NCBI GenBank assembly: GCA_963978545.1
Contig: OZ021722.1
Span: 8,895,401 to 8,959,400, forward strand
Reading direction: 5' to 3'
DNA length: 64,000 nucleotides
Source: Linyphia triangularis
Taxonomy: Eukaryota; Arthropoda; Arachnida; Araneae; Linyphiidae
The position numbers and the translations under genes are program-made. The notes beneath the pieces are model-generated. The model was given only the letters and a program-made list of their open reading frames with translations. It did no database searches and had not been told where the DNA came from. Below, one piece after another: positions 36,678 through 51,910 of the stretch; the first letter of the stretch is position 1, and each line of letters begins with the position of its first letter.

Positions 36678-37262
36678 CTAGGTATCAACATTGTGTTCAT
36701 AGGTCAGTTGTTACGAATGTCTACTAGACAATGTGGGTTGCAGATCAAGACGAACATGTTCATCGTAGATCTAGTCGTTATGATGAAGACATACTCGTGG
36801 CTGTTCGATCGATATAGATAAATAACTGGATAGACTGCTTAACGTTGGAAAAATAAAGTCGTTGCCAGGTCGTTGGATTGACGAAAAAATGCGGGTTGCC
36901 GAGGATTGAAAATCAAAATCTTGGGTGGTACCCAGCAGAACTTTCAATTGTAGACTTTAATTAGTAATAATATGCAAATAAATATCTACTTTGGCACTTT
37001 ACAAGGTTTCCCGCATTTCCTTCCAACTTTAGAAGTGAACTGTGATTGGATAATCGTCCATCCATCATCATCAACCACCTGCGCGTTTTTTCCTAGCATT
37101 GTCTATCCAGTTGTTTATCTATATCGATGGGTTGTCCTAGATATGCCCATGTTTAATATTGGAGGTCATTTTGAACATATTCGTGTCGTGGATCATAATT
37201 ATCGAAGAAAAGTTGATGTTTGGAGATGTATTCAGTAAATTGATTGGATTTGTGATGCATAC
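36678..37262 (+). pseudogene. Relic duplicate of receptor exon 1 (TM1-TM3 part), split by a transposon
   Basis: Inside intron 1 of the receptor, in the same orientation. The left part (36678-36805) reads GLQIKTNMFIVDLVV, matching exon-1 GMKTRTNMFIVNLAI, with an 18-nt exact match (gacgaacatgttcatcgt, from 36749). After a frameshift it continues as DILVAV of TM2. The right part (37128-37260) resumes with VLDMP, and near 37217-37258, in another frame, reads FGDVFSKLIGFVM against receptor FGDALCKLNGFTM. A family C element (copy 3) sits exactly between the two parts. Frameshifts, an insertion of about 36 nt and stop codons make it non-coding. No duplicate of exons 2-6 was seen. Exon duplication followed by decay, or a paralogue remnant, both fit. 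Confidence 0.85.
36802..37127 (-). mobile_element. Family C element, copy 3 (inside the relic exon)
   Basis: Reverse orientation. The flanks ggctgttc and ggttgtcc agree at 6 of 8 and both correspond to ggccgtcc of receptor exon 1, so the element landed in exon-derived sequence. Confidence 0.85.
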
Positions 37263-37524
37263 TGTATTGTATTTTAGAAATGAAATCCTGCAACTTTTTA
37301 AGTTGGTGTGAGAGTTTATTTATTGCCTGTGCTTTTCACGCTTATCACTTGCCAAGAAAGACATTGATTAACAAATTGGGAGTTTTACTGATGACGAGGA
37401 AAAAGAATGCATAAAATTTTAACTAAAAAAATATAGCATTTTTTAGGTATGATTAAAAATAAATCGTGAAAAATGAAACATTAAAAAGTAAATCCAACAA
37501 AAATGCTTTCTAATGATTCTTCAA

Positions 37525-37935
37525 TTAAGAGGAAGCCCTTGTAAGGATCATTCCCTATACTCGCTATGTTACAATCTTCTTGCCCAGTGCATTTAGAAAC
37601 TACTTTATAGAAAACCTTGACATTTGGTGAGTAGGTACGAAAAAGATCACCTAATGAAATGACATAAATTAAAAACTTGAATGTAGCGTCTTATGCATTT
37701 TATTTTATATTTGAAATCCTTACGTCAATGCATATGCAGTGGCTCCACCTGGTTTTGTCTTTGTTATTTTAATTTTCCTAATAGATAGCCATTAAATGCA
37801 AACAATTTATGTCCTTTCATTAAGTGATCATTTTCGTACCTACTCGCCCACTTTCAAGGTTTTATACAATTAGTTTCTAAATGCACTGGGCTGGTAGATT
37901 GTAACATAGCGAGTATAGAAAATAATGCCTCTTAA
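37525..37935. mobile_element. TTAA-type element (family B), copy 4 (intron 1)
   Basis: Most complete copy: TTAA at both edges (37525-37528, 37932-37935), left TTAAGAGGAAGC, right cctcttaa, and both terminal blocks ccctatactcgctatg / catagcgagtatag. Confidence 0.78.
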
Positions 37936-38503
37936 ATGCTTTATAAATAAGGAGAGAAATTGGGTTAAATTCTTGAACAAGAAACATCAAAATTTAAAGT
38001 CGCATATTCCCTCCGCAATTTCGACACTGTGTGGTTAAAAAAAAACTGAAGGTAAACGATCCGAAATTAGATATTTAAATTTTTTTTTTCCCATGAACTT
38101 CACAAGTAAGCTACATTTTATTAAAACTCTGAGGTTCTGAATTGTGGAAATACAGCATTCTCGAGTTAATTTAACATGGAATTTAAAAATTAGACTCAAA
38201 GTCATACAGCTCTATTTGGTAGGCTGCAAAGGCGGTGGTGAAACCACTTTATGGGCGTCAATGACTTCACGAGCGATGCCTTAACTCGAACCGCTGCCTT
38301 ATTCGGACGTTACTCTATTGATTAATTGCTTGACGTGGGCTGAAATAACTGCTTTAAACTACACAACTTTTTCAAAACAATATTGATTTCGATTGGGGAT
38401 TCGTTTGTGACACGTTTAAACTGTTTGTGTAATATTCATGAATTTATTGAGGTGTAAAAAAATATCTAAATCCATTGGTATTTTGAATGAAACAAGCGAA
38501 ATG

Positions 38504-39339
38504 CAGTGGCGGTCCGTGATCGAAAATGCTAGTGCAGCCGGAAACATGCCCCCCCCCCCCACCTCCTCCATGCCCATCACCAATACTCCCACTTATTACA
38601 ATCAGTCATGAACGCAAAGTCTTTAAACTTTAATACTCAAACTCAAATCAAAGTTGTCTTTCAATTTCTATAAAATGAATAAGATGAGAAAGAAAGGAAA
38701 CACTTATATTTAAAAAAATCAAATCAATCCTCCTTTTTTTTTTTTTTTTAAACTTGCGAATCGGTCAATGTGACATCGTGCGATTGTGGTCAATCAATGA
38801 TATCCAGCACTATTCCCAAACTCCCTTTTGAATTCCGACGATCAAACATGGCCAACAAAACAATTTTTGTAAATAAAAACTACCACATAAACCACGGGAA
38901 AAGCCCGTACCACGATGACTGGTTTCCGATCATGCTGAGATCTATCTTTTCCTCTATCACCCACACTGATTCAAAAGAGCCAATTTGTTCATCGATTTCG
39001 TAAGTACAGCTGAAGGTGAAAAAGTTCGAACGGGCTGTATCTCGCCACATACTGTAAATATTGCGGGAAAAGTTCCAATGGGTTCCATCGGTTACCATGG
39101 CAACGTTGCAGCCGAAACGCGATTTTTCGAACTGGCTGCAATTCGATGGAAGATCGCCAGTTTAGGTTGACAGTTTTTTTTCTCTCTCCTGAATTGAGTA
39201 TTGAGGTAATAGACTTGTTATTTATCGGATTTTTTTTTACACTTGCCGAAGAAATTCTAGAATAGATATTTTTAGTTTTGAACTAATGAATTTAGATGCA
39301 GACCGGCTTCCCTTTGCTGTACCCAACTAGCCACCACTC
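38504..39339 (+). mobile_element. hAT-like element with CAGTGGCGG ends, copy 1 (intron 1)
   Basis: Left cagtggcggtccgtg, right ccggcttcccttt...gccaccactc. Flanks gcgaaatg and gagaaatg match at 7 of 8. Internal block gttaccatggcaacgttgca is shared with the copy at 44221. Confidence 0.6.
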
Positions 39340-40439
39340 GAGAAATGGTGTTTAAAATTTCGTATTATCCCCTTTTTAAAAAAAAAAATTGGGGATTCGA
39401 ATGGAAGAGAAATTAAAACGAAGTTCATGTTGAAGTTAGAGCATTTATACCAATCCACTGAAACCGTTCCAGTCTGCAAATACAAAATTACTTTTTCTAA
39501 ATCTAGGCCTAATTTAATGTAGTATTAGTGGTAAAATCATAGTAAACGTAACACGCTTGGGGCGATTTTGAAAAATGTCGTCGGCGTAGGCAAAAACATA
39601 GAAAATCGTAACCTGAAAATGGCAAATACCATATAAATCATTGCTAATATCGATAAATTCACCGTGCTACGTATACTAGGATTAAGCCGTTTTATTTTAT
39701 GTAAGGTAACTTGTAAGACGTACGATACAAAATATGTACAGTTTTGTGTTTAATACCGCTCCTCATTTGTTTCATATTTCACCTATGACACTGGCATTTA
39801 TTTTCATTAATGATTGGTTATACAAAAAATCTATTAACCGAACACCTGTAGTCCCCACTAGCTTGGTACAAAAGGTCGTCTACTGAATTCAATATTTCTT
39901 TCTACGAAAATGCGTTTTGAAATGAAATATTCATTGTCGCGGGCACTAATTAATACTCACGATATTTTTCTTTTTACTTTTTGAATAAAGAAAAATAGTT
40001 ATCAATCAAACGGGAGAAATGTTCCATTTCCGAATAATATCCTATGCGTCACTTAACCTTTTAAATAGCGATTCTCTAACCTTGACTTTCTTGTATGCTT
40101 ACCTTCGGTTCTCAAATTGTTAACTATGCGCTTTTCCCCAAACAGATTTCTTCATAAAACACTTGCCTGCTAGCAGAATTCACCTGCCTAAGTAAAAGAG
40201 TACGATGTTTTTATTGATGGCTTCTTAACTTCACAATAGGAATATGCAGAAATCAATTTTTCCCCTTCAATATTTTTAGATATTTGAAGCATCTGGAATG
40301 GATTTGTTGAAATAAATAGAGGGACATTTCATTTTTTTTTTTGTGTTAGTAAGTGATCGAGGACACGTGGGATTGAGCGAGTTATTACGTATAATTAATA
40401 TTGAAATATGTGTCAAATATATAGAACTAATTGAATAGG
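39340..40439. other. Receptor intron 1, unclassified stretch
   Basis: Moderately AT-rich, no repeat family or open frame recognised. Confidence 0.45.
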
Positions 40440-41520
40440 AATACCTTACTTTATCTATAATTGCCTTTGTTGAAATTTTTTCCAAAAATTATAATTGTGA
40501 ATATATTGAAAATGAGACATTTGAATATCCCTCGTTTAGAATGTTTAACCTCTTTTGACCCTTTTCAATTACTTAATCGAGATTGTAATAGTTTATTGTG
40601 TTCGTTTGCTCCTAGTTCTAATTTTCAAAGTTGTTATTGTATTGGAAGTGAGACATTAAAATATTACTCTTATAGTTTCAATGTTGCGTCGACTGTTCAT
40701 CCCTTAAAAATTCATTAATCGATATTGGAATTACTTATTTTTTCTAAATTTGATTTTCTTAACATTTGCACCAAATATCAGAATTGTGACTTGAATTGTA
40801 CTTTGAAAGTGGGACATTCGGATATCCCTCGTTCGGAACGTTTAAACCCTTTTCGACCCTTTAAATTTGGCTAATCGAGATCGGAATAGCTTACTTTTTC
40901 TATGTTTGTCTTTGTACCAAATATGAGAGTTGTGACTATATGGGAGTGGGACGTTTGAATATCCCTCGTTTGGAACGTTTAACCCTTTTTCGACCTCTTA
41001 AAATGGGTTAATCGATATCGAAATAGCTTACTTTTCTATGTTTATCATTGTTGATATTTTTATCAATTTCCAGAGTTGTGACCATGTGGGAAGTGGTACA
41101 TTCGAATATCCTTCGTTTGGAACGTTTAACCCATTTTCTACTCCTTAAAGTGGGTTAACCGAATTCGGAATAGCTTAATTTTTCTATGTTTGTTTTTGTT
41201 GACATTTGTACCAATTTTCGGAGATACGACCATATAGGAAGTGAGACATTCGAATATCCCCCTTTTAGAACGTTTAACCACTTTCCCACCCCTTAGAGTG
41301 GGTTAATAGTTAAATTTTTGGAATAGCTTAACTTTTCTATGTCTGCCTTTTTTGACATTTGTGCCAATTTTCGGAGTTATGACCATATGAGAAGTGGGAT
41401 TTTCGAATACCTCTCGTTTGGAACGTTTAACCCCTTTTATATAACCCTGTTTACCATTGTTGATATTTGTACCAATTTTCAGAGTTGTGACCATAATGGA
41501 GTGAGGGCTTTGCCTTATAT
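40440..41520 (-). repeat. Degenerate satellite, about 140-150 bp units
   Basis: Around seven diverged units marked by cgtttggaacgtttaaccc, gggttaatcga and agcttactttttctatg. Same family as the 120-bp triplicate, opposite orientation. Ends in ggctttgccttatatatata, reminiscent of Helitron-like element heads. Confidence 0.8.
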
Positions 41521-41610
41521 ATATATAGATTTTATGTCAAGCATGTCACAGTTGTTACTACTAGATTGGACGCGCAGAATTTCTAAAAAGAAATTGTTAT
41601 CATCTAGTCG

Positions 41611-41640
41611 CAGGGGCGTACTGGCCATAGGGTTGTCGGA
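41611..41640 (+). mobile_element. Terminal fragment of the same hAT-like MITE type
   Basis: Begins caggggcgtactggccatag, close to the terminal repeat of the 8106-8545 element. A matching right end was not found, so the extent is unknown. Confidence 0.4.
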
Positions 41641-41858
41641 TGAATCAGTAGCTCTAAAAATGGGTCGGTGCTGTATGGATTTTTTTTTTAGTATAAGTAG
41701 TTTCCTTCTACAACGATTTTTTTTTTTTAAAGCGAAATACATTCAAATCCCAATCTTTTGGAACAAAATATATTGAAAATGTATGTAATCAGCATAAATA
41801 CACTCCAGGGAACTGGGTATTTCATATTTAAAAATTTTGTCGGAAGTTTCCTACTCCA

Positions 41859-44220
<2,362 letters not shown>

Positions 44221-44665
44221 AGTGGCGGCTCGTGTACTACAGCTAGTACAGCCGGGCTGTATCTAAATTTATTAGTTCAAAACTTAAATTATACATTTTA
44301 CAATTTTCTAAAATGAAGATTCAATTTCTACGGTAAAATTAAAATAATCCGATAAATAGCAATTTTGTTGCCTCACTACTTAATTCACGAGAGAAAAAAA
44401 ATTAACACGCTTCCAATCAATCCAAACTGGTGATCTTCCTTCGAACAGCACCTGAATTATCCTGAAACGCGTTTCGGTTGCGACGTTACTATGGTAACCG
44501 ATGGAACACAACAGAGTCTTCCCCTCTCCACGCAATGTGTAGCGAGACAGCCAGTTCAGCAGTTTTCCCAACTTCGGCTGTCCTTGAGAATTCGATGAAC
44601 TGATTGACTCCGCATATGAGAATCAGCGTGGGTGAGGGGGGGGGGGGAGTGAGAGAACTATATAG
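44221..44665 (-). mobile_element. hAT-like element with CAGTGGCGG ends, truncated copy 2
   Basis: Begins cagtggcggctcgtg and shares, in reverse, the internal part of the 38504-39339 element up to a poly-G run near 44638. The other terminus is absent. Confidence 0.55.
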
Positions 44666-45457
44666 AATGATTTGATTAATTGTTCTTTCTTTATAATGTT
44701 ATGTTATAAATGTTATTATTTTGTACAAATTGAAACGAAACTTCTATCTGAGTATTAAAGAATTTGCGTTCATTATGGTGTATGTACACTCTTGAAATAT
44801 CGCAAAAGTAGGTCAGATGTGTTAATAGTTTTTTGGTTTTCTTTGCTTTAAAATAATCTCTAGATGCAATTTTTTGCAAGATAATGGTATCATATGAAAG
44901 CTAGAGAGTTATTTTATGAAAATAAATTAGAATATTTTAAACTCATTATGTAAAAAAAAAATCGTGTTTTTGGCACGTGAAACGTCATTTAAACAGTGCT
45001 AATTGAAGTTTTGATGTAATCTTTTTGAAAAATGATTTGAGAATTCCAGTCTGTATCAGTCAAATTGATTGGAACAGAAAAGGAATTTTGCTAGATTTTT
45101 AAATGTAAAAGTTTTTGGAAAAATTGCAATTTTTTCTTTCAAAGTTAAAAATATTCTATTAAAAAAACTATATATTCTAGAAACTAGATGGAGGTGCATA
45201 ACATTAAGAATGTTAATGCTACGAACAATTTCCAACCATAATTTCTTTTCTTGGCGCTATAAAACTGGAGTAATCACTGTTAAAAAATATGCTAATTATA
45301 ACGATTTAAATATTAATTAGTTAATTAATTTTTAAATAAAACTAAAATTTTTTTCATGTAAACATCATTACTAATTATGTACTTTTAAATGCAAAAAAAA
45401 TAAAAAAAATCCTATTTTACAAGTGATAATTTAAAAAAAAAAGTTCAAGTGTGTTTG

Positions 45458-47164
45458 TACAGTACCCCCCAAAAAAATCAGAACGATGGCTATATCTTCA
45501 GTTGTAATTAACGTAGAATCTTACAGTTTGCACCAAAATGTTTTGCTTACGATTTTCTATATATCTGATACAATTTCTTTTTCTTGAGGGACTGTTTACT
45601 AAGTAAAAGTAACGCTATCTTCGAAAATTTCAATACGAACCCTTATTTTTTATCATTTCATTCGATTCAGAATACATCATTTACTCTATATATCAAACTT
45701 CAATGCATTATGTTGAAAAACACGTCACTTATGAGCGAAAATGTTTCGACCATTTTTTGACCGATCTTCAAGGAAAATTTCCATAAAGCGAAAGGTATTT
45801 TTAAAGTTCTACTTCACAGCGGGAGAAATCGAACGGTCAGCGTGGCGTTTCACGACGTTATAAAATACAAATATTAGTCTAAAATTGCATAGAAACTACT
45901 TGGATTTATAGTGACATGTTTAAGATTAATACAAAAATAGCAAGTAAGTGCAAAAGTAACATAATTTATTTACAACGTTAAAGATGTGCATTCTTCACAC
46001 GAAATAAATAAAATATCGAAAACTGTAATTGCAGAAGTATAACGTATACTACTGATAATTAGAAAATTAATAAATATAAAATGTAGGCATTAGTAAACAG
46101 TATTCAGCAAAGCGTGATTATTTTACAGAAACATTTCACTGTAAACACAAATGTAACTTGATCGTTGAAATTATTTATAAAATGAAAAAATCACCTGATT
46201 CAGTAAAATTTTCAAAGGAAAACTTATTGAAATTGCTTAAAAAATGTTGTTTTAAATAAATGTAATTTAAGGAAGCAAATTTTTTTTAAAAAAAAGGACA
46301 CTGTTGAAAACCACACAAAACATATGTTCCAAACACGTTAGACAGATTAAAAGTATACATACAAAAATAAAACTGCTTGGTTTGTATAAAATAATATATA
46401 TATATTTTTTTGTAATCTCAAGAAATTCTGTTCCGATTCATCCCGCTGTTCCTATTCACCCCATTTTACGATAATTGAACGTTGTGCGATTCTCCACACC
46501 TCTAGTTTACCTTGAATTAATCTTTGATAGTTTCAAAAATCGGCTACTATGGTCCCTTACATTTTCGCTAAAAAATTGAGAACTAAAAGTCAAAATGAAA
46601 AGAAAAAAATTGTGGGGGGGGGGGGGGGTTCAGACCATGGTGAATCTAATGAAAGCAAAAATAAAATAAAATATATGTTTCTATTAAAATTATTTTTTTA
46701 AATTGTTTTTTTAATTAATAATTAATTATTAAAAAAGAAATTGATACAAAAGTTGCTTTCTATTTATGTTTGGCCATTTACAAACTATCTTTTGAAAAAA
46801 AAAATACCGAAATATATTAATTATTTAAGTATTTATGGCCAAAAAACTAACTTTTTTATTTAACATTAATTTATCATTTTCTTTTTATCATTTAAATTAC
46901 AAACCTTTCATTAGAAAATTACGAATTTTTGTATTTCGTCATTTTTTTGGGTGCTGAATCCAAATATAGGATAATATTATGAGGTTGCTATTGAACTTTT
47001 TAAAGTTTGGTTCTGTTTTAATATGTAGATGACCCCTCATGAAAAAAAAAACTACATGCAATTATTAAAAACCTTCCATGATTTACAACGGTACCTTTTG
47101 TTTGTTATTTCAAGAATTAGAGCACAAGATATAGCCATCGTTCTGATTTTTTTTGGGTACTGTA
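45458..47164. mobile_element. TA-flanked non-autonomous element, 1.7 kb (intron 1)
   Basis: Terminal repeats tacagtacccccc..atcagaacgatggctatatc (left) and the same in reverse at 47122-47164, about 43 bp. TA dinucleotides at both ends fit a Tc1/mariner-type target. The interior is AT-rich with no transposase frame. Confidence 0.72.
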
Positions 47165-49439
47165 CATGATTGTGGAATGTGTGTGTATGTGGTTGGGGGG
47201 GGGGGGGAGTTGTCTGTTTTCGGCTGCACTTACATTTTCGACTAAAGGCTGCCAGTGAAGCGCAATGTATGGAAGCCGGTATTCTATAGAATACTAAGAC
47301 ATTTTATAGTATGCCTGTTGTTTTTAGGCAAAGTTTAAAACCATTATTTAAAACATTGCCTTGTCATTTTAAGAATGCCAAATGACAAACGGACAACGTA
47401 TGAAATACATCTTCAATTTGTATCGAATATCACATGGTAAAGGCATGTCATTCAAACCTACCATGTTCTAAAAACTAGGTTAATTTTTTTTTCTTATTTT
47501 TACATGAACATTCGGGTTTCTTTAATAAGAAAGGTATATACATTTTGTTTTGTACAACTTTTTTTTTTTTTTTAAATAAAACTTTCTTCCTCTGAATAAA
47601 AGTTTTTTAATGGCCAGCTTTCATTATTTTTAAAAATAAACCAGGAGTAATTCTCGAACCAGGAAAAAACTTCTTTTGAATAATGGCCTTATCATGACCT
47701 TTTCTTATACTTTGCCTAAATAGAATTTGCCATTCCATAGATTGCCAAGGTATTACATACAATTCTTAGGGAAATTAAAATATAATTATCATATTTCATA
47801 CGTTGCCCTAAAAACGTCAGGCATTCTATAAAATGCCTAAGTATTAGGGTGATTGGACAGTATTTAGAGTCGTAATCAACTTGAATTTTAAGAATTTCAT
47901 ACATTAGTCTTACTGCGCTCAACCTAACATAACATACGCGATTTAATAGAAACGTGTTTATATTTTGCATGGAAAACAATCTTTGACGGTGTTGAATACA
48001 ATATTTGATGGTATATATTTTGATGGTATAGATTGATGGTATTGCTAACATATCTGTTTACATTGAAAGTTTATCAGAAGACGTTCACATCACTTTCCTA
48101 ATAAAGTACTTTTTCTGAGGTCTGGAAACTTTCTTTTCACATCGTTCACCACCCTAATGCCCCCAACAATGTTTTTTCAGTTAGGTACTCTTGATTTTCT
48201 TGCCATATCTCTGGGTTCTTAAACTTCGAAAGCAATTGCTCTAGGTCAGACCATAACTATTATTCTATCAACTATGTCTTATCTGGTTATATCTTGTAAA
48301 GGCTTGCCGTCCCACTGGCACTGTCGAAGAAAATTATTGGGTGATGCCTAAAGCTGAATTTTTACGCTGACTGCTTCTAGACCATTGTATAGAGCTAAAA
48401 TTTACGTTAAATTAAGCTGACTCAGACTGACAAAACTACTTCAGTTAACTTCTGTAGCACTTCACGAACAATTATATTTTGAATCAGATGATGAAAGAAA
48501 TTTGCAGCAACTTTGTGTTTCGAGGAAAGTTTGCTAACAAGAATTATCTCAGCTAACTGTCCAACCAACAGCACCAGTATATTTTCGTATCTTAACATTT
48601 TCCCTCACAATCAGGATCAAATTTACAAAACTTACGATCTTTGAAATGACACAGAGCAACTGACCACTACTGTATAACAGTTCGAGTGCAGATTCACCTC
48701 CTGTACTTGTGGGCTAGCAACTACGAATCTCAATGTCTCTCTGGCGACCTCGTGTCGTTTTACGACATCAAAACACCAATTTTTTTGTGTTTATATGATT
48801 CTGTAATATGCAAAAGACGTTGTAGCTTGTAAATTAATGATTTTAGATTAATTTTTTTTTTTATGGTTTAATAATGTAGTAAGCGTTTTTGTAGAGATAT
48901 TTGCAACAATTTCTATATTTGACCGCTATGCTCCTCCTCTAAATATTAATAAAATTTTGTATGGTATAATATTTTATTACATAGAAACTTTTGAGCGGGT
49001 GCCCTGTTAAAAAAATCGAAAGTTCGAAAAAATGAATCACCCTACTAAGTATTCTAATATCGAAAGCTGGCGTTTCTTACACATATGCATATGCATTCGC
49101 GCATGCGTGCAACTTAGCGACCATTTCAAATCACCCCCCCTTTCCCCTTGTTCTTTTGTCTCATTGACGACGAAAAGATGATCACGCGATTTTATTTTTA
49201 CGTTCTAGGACAGCAATTTTAAAAAATAAAGAGAACCCCGGTGCAGTTGCAGCAGCACAAAAGCAACAAAACGGCCCAACCGACTTTTTATAAAACGACT
49301 CACTTTTAAACCAAGCGAGACGATTTAAAACATGGAATTGAAAAGAGATGTATTTTTTTTTTTTTTGTACAGGTAAAAGTAAGGTAGATAACCTGACAAT
49401 GTAAAGGCGAATTCAGACAAGTGCGACACAGCCACAGCT

Positions 49440-49483
<44 letters not shown>

Positions 49484-50134
49484 TCGAAGTCGTGTCATTC
49501 TGATCGAGATTGATATCGCGTTTGTATATCGAGATTATCGATAGACCACGCACTTTAAACAAAGAGGGTCCGCGTTTGTTTTGATAGATGTTTCAATAAC
49601 ATATGTTCTTCTTTTGTTCCAAGTTTATTGTTTCATCCTGCGGAAAGAAAACAGACGATAAAGTTATCTTTAACTAATGGATGCAGGCTTTTTACTCATG
49701 CTACAAAGAGTGCTTGAATATCGTTTGCTATAAAGTCAAACTCCGTTAAATGAAATCATTTAACACAAAATCCCGTTTGATGCGAAGTAAATACAGGTCT
49801 CCGTACGATGAACGTTATTTGTTTAACAAGAAATCTATACAATGAAATCCCGCTTAAGACGGGGAAAAAAAAAAAAAAAAAATGTGCTCTTTAAACCATT
49901 TTTTTTCCCGATAAAACTTCGCAACGTTTCCTAATGCAACAGGACAATACCTCATGTGCTTTAAATAATTTTTAAAACAATATTTTATTAAAAAATTATA
50001 TCAAAAATCAATAACAGACTTCTTGATAAGTCAAATAAATAATAAATTACTGGTAAATATACTTACCTTTTTTTTATTGTTCCCAATGAATATCTTAGTA
50101 AACTATATTATACTAAATAAGAACTTTGCAATGT

Positions 50135-50172
<38 letters not shown>

Positions 50173-50379
50173 TATTAAATACACATATAATTAATAGTTT
50201 TAAATCTGCATAAATTAGATGAAAAGACGATTAACACGAAATTCGTTTTTTTTTAAATTTTTTTTTTTAATTTTTTTTTTTAAAACTGATTATATGAGAC
50301 AGGAATACTATTCGAGGTGAAAAGTACCATGTCTTCCTTCATTAGCTTAACTATTTCGATTAATATCTCTGTCCTAATA
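47165..50379. other. Receptor intron 1, largely unclassified
   Basis: Includes a poly-T run of about 36 bases near 49446-49481. 48120-48790 is less AT-rich and more complex than its surroundings but has stops in all frames. Confidence 0.45.
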
Positions 50380-50655
50380 CTACTTAAGATGTTCTAATCG
50401 TCCTCACCTCCGAAATACCCGTAGAAATGCGATAAAAAGTGTATGTAAAAATTTGAAAAACGAGTGCCTTTTACACAGAACTCTTTACCCTTGAACATCG
50501 CCCATCAACGATTGATTTTTTTTTGTTTCATGCAGAAGAAAGGACAATGTATGGAAATATGAAAACGGTAAATAACACCATATCAAATTTTTATGCAATG
50601 ACCAATATTACAGTGTAATTGAAAATTGTGCGATGTTCCAAACCCCTTGTTTTTT
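50380..50655 (+). repeat. Family E interspersed repeat, partial copy (intron 1)
   Basis: Right half only, ending tgtgcgatgttccaaacccc. Confidence 0.55.
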
Positions 50656-51551
50656 CCCACATCAGCATTAAGGTGTTTTAACCCTTTGTGCTCGAGCAGC
50701 GCCTCTCAGGCGCCACATGATTGAATGCCGAAACACGAGAGGACCACTAGGTTTGATGCGGAAATTCGATGCAAGGCCAATGACTGTGTTTAGTTTCTAT
50801 GAAGCAAATCCGTAACCGAGAACTTAACCAAAAATGTCTCGAGTTGCTGGTCGCTTCGCGAGAAAAAGGCCAACAGTGTAATGGGTTAATTCATTGTTCC
50901 CTAAATCTTTGTTTTTTAACTTGTAATTGCATTTCAAAAGCGCCAATGTTAATTTTAAAGTGGGATAAATTAAACTCAATATTAAAGGGAGGAAATAATA
51001 ACAAATTGTCCACCATAGAATAAAAATGTTGGTTTCACTGATTAATTTCGGGTAGTCAACAACCTCTTCTCGTGGAGAAATACTTTAATTTAAAAAAATT
51101 GAAATCCAACGTAACTAATTATGCAGCTGAAGATTTACGTTATTCCCTCTAAATTTCAAAGAAAAATTCTTTAAATATTGTCTATGATAAAGAACTTTGC
51201 GATAATTGGCTAACGAGTCGCTATCGTTTTTGTGCTGTTTAAATTATATTATTGTGTACACAAAACAAGCTATATGATTGGAGATGGGGAAGGGGGGAGA
51301 AGGATATTAATCGAATGCCAGAAGAAATTGAAAAACTATGAAACAAATCTGTAAAGAAAATCTTTCTAGAATCCATTGACCTCAAATAAAGAAAGATTTT
51401 ATAAAATGGTTTCGTGCAAGTAAATTGAATTTATACAATTTTTAGCTTACTTATTATTGCTTTTATTATAGAGCGAATTTAAGCTTTCATTGAATTCTTT
51501 TCTTAAATTTTACAGTGATTGATTTAAAATTTTATTGAACTCTATTCACAG
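50656..51551. other. Receptor intron 1, 3' end
   Basis: 50690-50890 is relatively GC-rich (cctctcaggcgccacatg...) without a recognised product. The branch and acceptor region of exon 2 closes it. Confidence 0.4.
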
Positions 51552-51660
51552 GGCCATGACGCCGAGAAGAATAAAAATGATGATCATAGCTTCGTGGCTA
51601 TGGGCCACACTCTGCGCAACAGGACCCCTGATTGGCTGGAATAAAAATGTTTACAAAGAG
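51552..51660 (+). CDS. Orphan class A GPCR, coding exon 2 (ICL2-TM4)
   Basis: Second coding exon, 109 nt. The acceptor ttcacag and donor GAG|gtatcg bracket it. Its first base completes Arg159 and the remaining 36 codons give residues 160-195. It encodes the end of intracellular loop 2 (basic, TPRRIK), TM4 with Trp174 (4.50) and Pro184 (4.60), and the start of extracellular loop 2. The spacing of ten residues from Trp to Pro fits the class A pattern. It lies 19.3 kb downstream of exon 1 and was placed because the phase (2 to 0) and the receptor topology fit; no other TM4 candidate is present. Family C transposon copy 2 lies about 250 bp downstream in intron 2. Confidence 0.92.
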
Positions 51661-51910
51661 GTATCGCAGTGAATAATACTCTTTATGTAATTATACACTA
51701 CTTTTGTTGTTGTTGAAAAACTACTATAATTAATAATCGCGAGGTTGAGGCACTAGAGAGGTCTTTAAATAATTTGAAATGGACTGTACCTAAAGATGAT
51801 GACTTTTATATCAACGAAAGTTTGAGAGGTTAGAAAGTTTGACATTTACGAGTTTTTCATTTTTGTCTCGTGCAAAACAGCTCTGGAGCTCATCGAGAAT
51901 GTGTGGATTT

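Noticed and set aside
47716..48051. 111-codon minus-strand frame in intron 1
   Set aside because: No recognisable motif, and lies in plain intronic sequence.
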